Positions 6,459 to 11,313 of a stretch of 11,313 bases of DNA are shown here, piece after piece (within the stretch, counting starts at the first letter, position 1; each line of letters opens with the position of its first letter). The stretch lies in the NCBI GenBank assembly GCA_964613305.1, contig CAZTII010000058.1, forward strand, positions 1 through 11,313, written 5' to 3'. The position numbers and the translations under genes are program-made. Origin of the DNA: CAZTII01 sp964613305 (GTDB lineage: Bacteria > Bacillota_I > Bacilli_A > Erysipelotrichales > Erysipelotrichaceae). Below the pieces are notes generated by a model. That model was not told the origin of the DNA. It did no database searches and worked only from the letters and a program-made list of their open reading frames with translations.

Positions 6459-7251
6459 AAACTATAAAAGAAATATACGCTCGATCATCAAAACTCACTT
6501 GACCATTTGACACACCTTTTGTTGACTTGTATTGTTGATAACATAGTGCATCCTTTTGTATTATTTCTTTTAAATATTCTTCTGTACTATTTAAATCATA
6601 TTTAATTTCTGGATAGCCATCACTTGTCATAATAATATATTGATTATCGTTTACTTTAATTTGTTTAATAAGCGATAATGGTATTTCTTCACCATTAAAT
6701 ACGCTATATCCATATTCTGTTGTCTCATCATTGGCAAACAGACCACCTTTTATAATCCACGGTTCAATAATTGAACGCGCTTCTTGCGGATTAAATAAAT
6801 TGCATTTTTTTTGAATGTGAAGTACTAATGACCTCATTTCTGATAAAACATCATCCGATTTCTTTGGATTAGTAATCGTACTATCATCAACTTTTAACTG
6901 ACAATCTCCAATCATCCATATTGTTTTTCTTTTAATGGAATAAATAATCGCCGCTGCTTGTAATCCTTTTTCTTTTATAGTATAAGGAAAATTAACCATA
7001 GTATAAAATTGATTTATTTCTTTGTTCACTTCATTAATTATCTCACTAATACCACAATCTTCATGAATCGTATTCAATACGCACCTAACAATAGAAGCAC
7101 ATATTTTTCCAGTAGTTTCTCCTTTATACAAAAAATCAGATTTCGATGTAACACCATCAATAATTGCGATATAGTGATTATTAATAACAAGACAATCTTC
7201 ACATTGTTTTTCGTCTATTTTGCCTTGAATAAATTGTTCAATAATCTTCAT
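6457..7251 (-). CDS. PP2C-like phosphatase-fold protein
   Basis: Protein of 264 residues, soluble, with the spaced acidic motifs of PPM/PP2C metal-dependent phosphatases: Glu18-Asp19 (CEDC), Asp32-Gly33 (IIDGVTS), Gly115-Asp116 (IWMIGDCQL), Asp211-Gly212 (MTSDGYPE) and Asp256-Asp257 (SFDDRAYI). These would hold the two catalytic metals, so a serine/threonine phosphatase is plausible. Overall similarity to classical PrpC/Stp is low, and no matching kinase is in the window. Its ATG is 2 nt after the ftsK stop, and I see no Shine-Dalgarno in the preceding 25 nt, so translation probably depends on ribosomes ending ftsK. Last gene of the rnj-ftsK transcript. Fold call fairly sure; substrate unknown. 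Confidence 0.75.
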   Translation of the reverse strand: MKIIEQFIQGKIDEKQCEDCLVINNHYIAIIDGVTSKSDFLYKGETTGKICASIVRCVLNTIHEDCGISEIINEVNKEINQFYTMVNFPYTIKEKGLQAAAIIYSIKRKTIWMIGDCQLKVDDSTITNPKKSDDVLSEMRSLVLHIQKKCNLFNPQEARSIIEPWIIKGGLFANDETTEYGYSVFNGEEIPLSLIKQIKVNDNQYIIMTSDGYPEIKYDLNSTEEYLKEIIQKDALCYQQYKSTKGVSNGQVSFDDRAYISFIV

Positions 7252-7256
7252 ATTTA
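7252..7256 (-). promoter_or_regulatory. Stop-start coupling junction ftsK / PP2C-like
   Basis: The minus strand reads TAA-AT-ATG: the ftsK stop (7256-7254), 2 nt, then the next start at 7251. No purine-rich ribosome site precedes it, which fits termination-reinitiation. Confidence 0.6.
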
Positions 7257-9461
7257 ATCGTTATTATCACGTTTAATATACACTTCACGTGGTTTTGAAC
7301 CTTGAACAGGACCTACAATACCTCTGCTTTCAAGTACATCAATTAGACGTGCTGCACGATTATAACCTATGCCAAAACGTCGTTGTAATAGTGATGTAGA
7401 TGCTTTTTGGCTTTCAATGACATATGCCTTAATTTCATCATACATCGGGTCATCCTCAGCTTTTACCATAGAAGTAGCTTCATTATTATCAACACCTTCT
7501 AAGATGATAAACGCATCTTCATACATCGGTGTTGCTTGTTTGCTACAAAATTGTGTTATTCTGGCAATTTCTTCATCAGTAACATACGCTCCTTGTAAAC
7601 GCGTCATACCACTAGAACCCATCGGTGAATACAACATATCACCATTTCCTAACAATCTCTCAGCTCCAACACTATCTAAAATCGTTCTTGAATCAATACC
7701 GCTTGCTACATTAAAAGCAATTCTAGAAGGAATGTTTGCTTTGATTAGTCCGGTGATTACATCTGCACTTGGTCTTTGTGTTGCTACAACTAAATGAATT
7801 CCAGCAGCACGAGCAAGTTGGGTAATGCGAATAATGCTTGCTTCTACTTCTTTTCCCGCAACCATCATTAAATCCGCTAATTCATCAATAACTACGACAA
7901 TGTATGGCATTGGTTGTAATTTTTCATCTTTATTCTTTTTAATTGCTTCATTATATGAAGCAATATTTTTTACATCGAATTCTTTCATTAAACCATATCT
8001 CTCATCCATAATCGCAATAATTACTTTTAATGCACGATTGGCTTCTGTCGCATCGGTAATTACTGGTCCAATTAAATGAGGTATTTTAAGATACGGTGTA
8101 AATTCTACTTTTTTAGGATCGATTAATAATAGTTTTACTTCGCTCGGTGCTGTTCTTAAAAGAATAGAAATAATAATAGAATTCATACAAACTGATTTTC
8201 CCGAACCAGTAGCACCTGCTATCAACAAATGAGGCATCTTATTTAATTCACAATACACATACTGTCCATGTAAATCCTTACCTAGCGCTAACATCAATCG
8301 TTTACTCAAATCTTGTGGTTTAATTCCTTTCACTAATTCAAGCATTTTTACTGATGTTGATTCAACATTAGGTATTTCAATTCCTATTGCATTTCTACCT
8401 GGAATCGGTGCTTCAATACGTAAATCACGAGCTGATAACTCCATTTTAATATTATTATAAATACCCATAATTCTATTTACTTTAACATTGCTGTCTGGCT
8501 TTATTTCAAATTGAGTTACTGACGGACCAATATGAATTGCGATTAACTCAGATTCAATTTGAAATTGGGCTAATACTTCTAACAATCGTTGAGCTTTCGC
8601 TTTCGCGGCTTCTTCATTAACTGCATTGCTCGCTTTTACTTCCACCGAATCTAGTAAAGAAATTGGTGGCAATTGATACACAACACCTTCAGAATTGTGA
8701 TTATACGATTCTATAAATACTGGAGATAACTCTTCCTTTGTTGGTTTAATTAAAGTATTTTTTTCTTCTTTCACTTTTAAAGTTTTACTATCTACACGAC
8801 TTTCTTCTTGTCTCTTTACTTCTTTATTTTGATTGTCATTAAATGTGATAAATGACGCTTTTTTCTCTTTTTCTTTTACTATTGGCTCTTCAACTTCATC
8901 ATTTACCGGTATTGAGAATACATTGCGTAAACGCTCAAGCGATACTTTTAAAGGTTTATATAGCATTAGTAGCACAATACTAATGCATAATAAAATAACC
9001 ATTAATAAATATGTCCCTTCCTTAGCAAACAAATATTGACAAGCAACCACAATAATAGATCCAATAACGCCACCATGAAATGATGGTTTAAATGATTCTG
9101 ACAACATCGAACTGTATTCAAAAAACGATTTATTGATAAGTGTAGCATCGATAACGACATCTTTTTGTACTAATGAAAAGAAAAGAATTCCTGCCAGTAA
9201 AAAGAAGATTTGTGAAAGAACAGGGTACCCTTTAAAATGAGATTTTCTTTCAATTAAGCTATAGAACATTAAAATGAAGCATTGAACTTGAAAAACAACA
9301 CCCATTCGGCCAAATAACCACGAGAAAAAGTTATATAGTGAAACTCCAATAACTCCAAATTTAAATAAAGATACCAACGAAATAAATAGTGACACAAGTA
9401 TCACCATCCATTTTTTTATATCTAAATTTTCTTCAACATTTTTTTTCTTTTTCTTTGACAC
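7254..9461 (-). CDS. ftsK: FtsK/SpoIIIE-family DNA translocase
   Basis: Membrane-anchored hexameric ATPase that pumps double-stranded DNA through the division septum. 735 residues, near the usual size of SpoIIIE (about 790). Order: Lys-rich N-terminus, four to five hydrophobic segments between about 18 and 168, a charged linker (about 185-260), then alpha and beta motor domains with Walker A GATGSGKS (416-423) and Walker B VVVIDE (522-527). TQRPSADVITGLIKANIPSR (561-580) is the family signature. A C-terminal winged-helix gamma domain (about 672-735, LLQRRFGIGYNRAARLID) would read DNA polarity. The start is GTG, with AGGAG 7 nt before it; that site overlaps the RNase J stop, 10 bp upstream, so the genes are coupled. 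FtsK versus SpoIIIE cannot be told from sequence alone. Confidence 0.96.
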   Translation of the reverse strand: MSKKKKKNVEENLDIKKWMVILVSLFISLVSLFKFGVIGVSLYNFFSWLFGRMGVVFQVQCFILMFYSLIERKSHFKGYPVLSQIFFLLAGILFFSLVQKDVVIDATLINKSFFEYSSMLSESFKPSFHGGVIGSIIVVACQYLFAKEGTYLLMVILLCISIVLLMLYKPLKVSLERLRNVFSIPVNDEVEEPIVKEKEKKASFITFNDNQNKEVKRQEESRVDSKTLKVKEEKNTLIKPTKEELSPVFIESYNHNSEGVVYQLPPISLLDSVEVKASNAVNEEAAKAKAQRLLEVLAQFQIESELIAIHIGPSVTQFEIKPDSNVKVNRIMGIYNNIKMELSARDLRIEAPIPGRNAIGIEIPNVESTSVKMLELVKGIKPQDLSKRLMLALGKDLHGQYVYCELNKMPHLLIAGATGSGKSVCMNSIIISILLRTAPSEVKLLLIDPKKVEFTPYLKIPHLIGPVITDATEANRALKVIIAIMDERYGLMKEFDVKNIASYNEAIKKNKDEKLQPMPYIVVVIDELADLMMVAGKEVEASIIRITQLARAAGIHLVVATQRPSADVITGLIKANIPSRIAFNVASGIDSRTILDSVGAERLLGNGDMLYSPMGSSGMTRLQGAYVTDEEIARITQFCSKQATPMYEDAFIILEGVDNNEATSMVKAEDDPMYDEIKAYVIESQKASTSLLQRRFGIGYNRAARLIDVLESRGIVGPVQGSKPREVYIKRDNND

Positions 9462-9471
9462 CGCTTATCTC

Positions 9472-11136
9472 CTATTCACTTGTATTAATTTCTACTATTG
9501 CCGGCAATATCATTGGTCGTTTTCCAGTTTCTTTAAAAATATATCGACCAATCTTATCTCGAGCTTCAGCACGTGCATCATTGTTATTGTATCGTTTTTC
9601 ACGAACTGCTTCATTAATAATGTTTTCTAACATAACGCCAACTTCCTTCATTAAATAGTCCGCATCCTTCAAATAAATAACACCTCTACTTTGAACATCT
9701 GGACCACCTATGACAACTTTTGTCGCATGATTAATGACGATACCAACAATAATTGCACCATCAGTTGATAGTGTTTCACGATCTTTTAAAACCATTCCAC
9801 CAGTATCTAAGTTATCATTACCATCAACAAAAACATCTTCTAATTCTAAATAATCTGACGCTTTAATTAAACGTCCATTTTCAAAGGTAGCTATTTGACC
9901 ATTATCCAACACTAAAATTCTATCAGCTGTATATCCCATATTTAAAGCAATTGTCGCATTCGATACTAGCATACGATATTCCCCTTTTACCGGAATATAA
10001 TATTTTGGTTTTAAAAAGTAAATCATCATTTTTAAATCTTCAATGGAAGCATGCATTGAATACATCCTCTTAGAATCGACCGAACAAATGCGTGATCCTT
10101 CTTTATACAAATCATTTTCCATTTTCGTTGCTTCTTTTTCCGTTCCTGGAACAGCTGGTGAAGCAATAATAATAGTATCTTCTTCTTTAAATTCAACCAA
10201 TGAATCTTCTTTAATCGCCATTTTATGAACTCGTTTAAATATATTTAAACCATCACCAGATATGATAATTAAAACATTTTCCATATCATTATTGAATTTA
10301 TTCTTACTAATTTCTAATCCTGCTGGAATATGATAATATCCTAAACTCTCAACATCCTTCAATAAATCACGTAATTCATCGTCATAAAAGAAAATCTTTC
10401 TACCATATTTATTCGCTAATTCAATAATTTCAATCAAACGATATAAATTTTGATGATACATCGTAATAACGATGCGGCCTAAACTATCTTCAAAATACGG
10501 TTCAACAATTTCGGTAATGCGATGATGCGGTGAACTATTTCCTTCACGTCCTGAACCAACTGACTCTGTTAAAAGAGCAAATACTCCTTTTTTCGATAAT
10601 TCAGTAATACGAGCTAAGTCACAGCTAAAAGCATCTCGTTTAGAATTATAATCAATAATAAATTCTGATGTAAAGACAATATATCCTACATCAGTATAGA
10701 TAGCTAAACCAAACGCATCCGCGATTGATTGAGTAACACCAAACGTAAATATTTCACGTTGTGCTACTTTAAATGATGAATTTCGTTGAATTCGATTAAT
10801 TTTAATACCTTTTAATCCTTCTTTTTTTAATTTTTTCTCTAATATCAACGCTGTTAATGGTGTCGTATAAATAGGTACATTAATTTGTTTTAATAAACTA
10901 GGTAATGCCGCCATAACATCATCATGGCCATGAGTGACAAAGACAGCTTTAATTCGATGACTGTTTTGTACTAAATATTTGAAGTCAGGAATAATCATTT
11001 CAATTCCAAGTTGACCAACTTCTGGGTATTTCAAACCAGCTTCAATGACAAAAATATCATCACCAATTTCAATGACAAGCATATTTTTGCCATCTTCATC
11101 TAACCCGCCTAATGCAAAAATTCTAATATTATTCAT
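9472..11136 (-). CDS. rnjB: RNase J paralogue with degenerate active site (RNase J2-like)
   Basis: Metallo-beta-lactamase/beta-CASP ribonuclease of 554 residues, normal length, with the N-terminal motif IRIFALGGLDE and the C-terminal domain ending RPMILPAIVE. Against remembered Bacillus RNase J1, catalytic residues are altered: HxHxDH reads HGHDDV (69-74), His of THSIPD is Gln136, Asp of HTGDF is Glu158, His of HTSGH is Met358, and the last ligand His of PIHGEYR is Lys384. The beta-CASP motif GRS is also lost (YDDEL, about 251-255). It is probably a catalytically weak or dead partner of an active RNase J1 elsewhere, as proposed for RNase J2. The Bacillus rnjB gene also lies near spoIIIE, which supports J2. 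The frame is intact, so this is not a pseudogene. The only in-frame start after a TAA is ATG 11136. Confidence 0.9.
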   Translation of the reverse strand: MNNIRIFALGGLDEDGKNMLVIEIGDDIFVIEAGLKYPEVGQLGIEMIIPDFKYLVQNSHRIKAVFVTHGHDDVMAALPSLLKQINVPIYTTPLTALILEKKLKKEGLKGIKINRIQRNSSFKVAQREIFTFGVTQSIADAFGLAIYTDVGYIVFTSEFIIDYNSKRDAFSCDLARITELSKKGVFALLTESVGSGREGNSSPHHRITEIVEPYFEDSLGRIVITMYHQNLYRLIEIIELANKYGRKIFFYDDELRDLLKDVESLGYYHIPAGLEISKNKFNNDMENVLIIISGDGLNIFKRVHKMAIKEDSLVEFKEEDTIIIASPAVPGTEKEATKMENDLYKEGSRICSVDSKRMYSMHASIEDLKMMIYFLKPKYYIPVKGEYRMLVSNATIALNMGYTADRILVLDNGQIATFENGRLIKASDYLELEDVFVDGNDNLDTGGMVLKDRETLSTDGAIIVGIVINHATKVVIGGPDVQSRGVIYLKDADYLMKEVGVMLENIINEAVREKRYNNNDARAEARDKIGRYIFKETGKRPMILPAIVEINTSE

Positions 11137-11188
11137 TATAGTATATTGTTAGTTAATCAATAATCGATTAACTTCTCCTCCTATTGTT
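11137..11188 (-). promoter_or_regulatory. RNase J leader with displaced Shine-Dalgarno and inverted repeat
   Basis: The leader of about 52 nt has a strong AGGAGGAG (11182-11175) near its 5' end, but the next 9 nt contain no start codon and ATG 11136 lies 40 nt beyond AGGAGG. Between them is a perfect 8-bp inverted repeat, AGTTAATC (minus strand 11173-11166) and GATTAACT (11158-11151), with a 7-nt loop. Folding would shorten the effective distance to about 17 nt. The segment could control translation of the RNase, or be a DNA operator. Confidence 0.5.
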
Positions 11189-11194
11189 TTTCTT

Positions 11195-11223
11195 ATTATA
11201 CGTCAATTTATCATATTTTTCAA
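11195..11223 (-). promoter_or_regulatory. Promoter of the rnj-ftsK-PP2C operon
   Basis: Minus-strand -35 TTGAAA (11223-11218), 17-nt spacer, and a perfect -10 TATAAT (11200-11195). Transcription would start near 11188, about 6 nt before the AGGAGGAG element. Confidence 0.78.
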
Positions 11224-11230
11224 TTAATTA

Positions 11231-11242
11231 GCCAAACTTGGC
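11231..11242. repeat. 12-bp dyad GCCAAACTTGGC upstream of the rnj promoter
   Basis: Arms GCCAA (11231-11235) and TTGGC (11238-11242) around AC, 8 bp upstream of the -35. It is G+C-rich for this DNA and has no T run on either side, so a protein-binding site is more likely than a terminator. No regulator family is recognised. Confidence 0.35.
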
Positions 11243-11313
11243 ACTATTTCAAATAAAAACCTTAAGTAAATAGTTAAATTCTAGTTCAGTATAGTTCAAC
11301 ATGAAGTTAGTTC

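Noticed and set aside
76..11136. No gene in the window stops with TGA (six TAA, three TAG), hinting at TGA recoding
   Set aside because: Tryptophans are TGG, no frame contains internal TGA, and nine genes are too few in AT-rich DNA to show TGA avoidance.
9472..11136. RNase J gene as a pseudogene
   Set aside because: The frame is uninterrupted and of full length, with ordinary domain ends and its own strong promoter; the changes are point replacements at the active site.
11283..11313. AGTTC repeated three times at the right edge (11283, 11293, 11309)
   Set aside because: The units are 5-6 bp with unequal spacing and the array runs off the window; likely chance.
11301..11313. ATG at 11301 as start of a plus-strand gene
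   Set aside because: Only four codons are visible and no ribosome site precedes it.

Overview
The window is AT-rich (roughly one third G+C by eye) and densely packed. It reads with the standard bacterial code: tryptophans are TGG and no reading frame depends on TGA being sense. Strong AGGAGG-type ribosome sites, TTGNNN-17-TATAAT promoters and the gene set (RNase J, FtsK/SpoIIIE, the YmfF/YmfH M16 pair, HtrA with an N-terminal anchor) point to a low-GC Gram-positive of the Bacilli or a mollicute-like side branch such as Erysipelotrichia, Turicibacter or Acholeplasma relatives. The lineage is an inference and I cannot name a genus. Nine genes fill the window. No rRNA, tRNA, CRISPR, insertion sequence or phage gene is visible.

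Left block, minus strand (about 50-3395): a nicotinamidase (pncA) overlaps or abuts a nicotinate phosphoribosyltransferase (pncB), followed by a membrane-anchored HtrA-type serine protease that ends in an intrinsic terminator. pncA and pncB form the two-step salvage route nicotinamide -> nicotinate -> nicotinate mononucleotide. No terminator separates pncB from htrA, so the protease may partly share the transcript.

Centre, plus strand (about 3390-6458): a divergent promoter drives the overlapping pair ymfF-ymfH, an inactive and an active M16 zinc-peptidase-like protein, ending in a terminator. A separately promoted short single-stranded DNA-binding protein without the acidic tail follows. The divergent pncA and ymfF promoters use the same palindromic TTGCAA hexamer as their -35 element.

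Right block, minus strand (6431-11223): a promoter, an unusual leader, an RNase J paralogue that has lost most of its catalytic metal ligands (J2-like), an FtsK/SpoIIIE DNA translocase, and a PP2C-like protein whose start lies 2 nt after the ftsK stop. This operon meets ssb tail to tail at one shared 24-nt bidirectional terminator. RNase J2, SpoIIIE and YmfF/YmfH lie near each other in Bacillus subtilis too, so the window looks like a rearranged version of that old neighbourhood.

For five genes (htrA, pncB, pncA, ymfF, ssb) I moved the start downstream of the longest open frame, because the Shine-Dalgarno and promoter positions fit the internal ATG. The strongest leads are the shared -35 element, the pseudoenzyme RNase J with its odd leader, and the FtsK-coupled PP2C-like gene. 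I see no clearly new multi-gene system.
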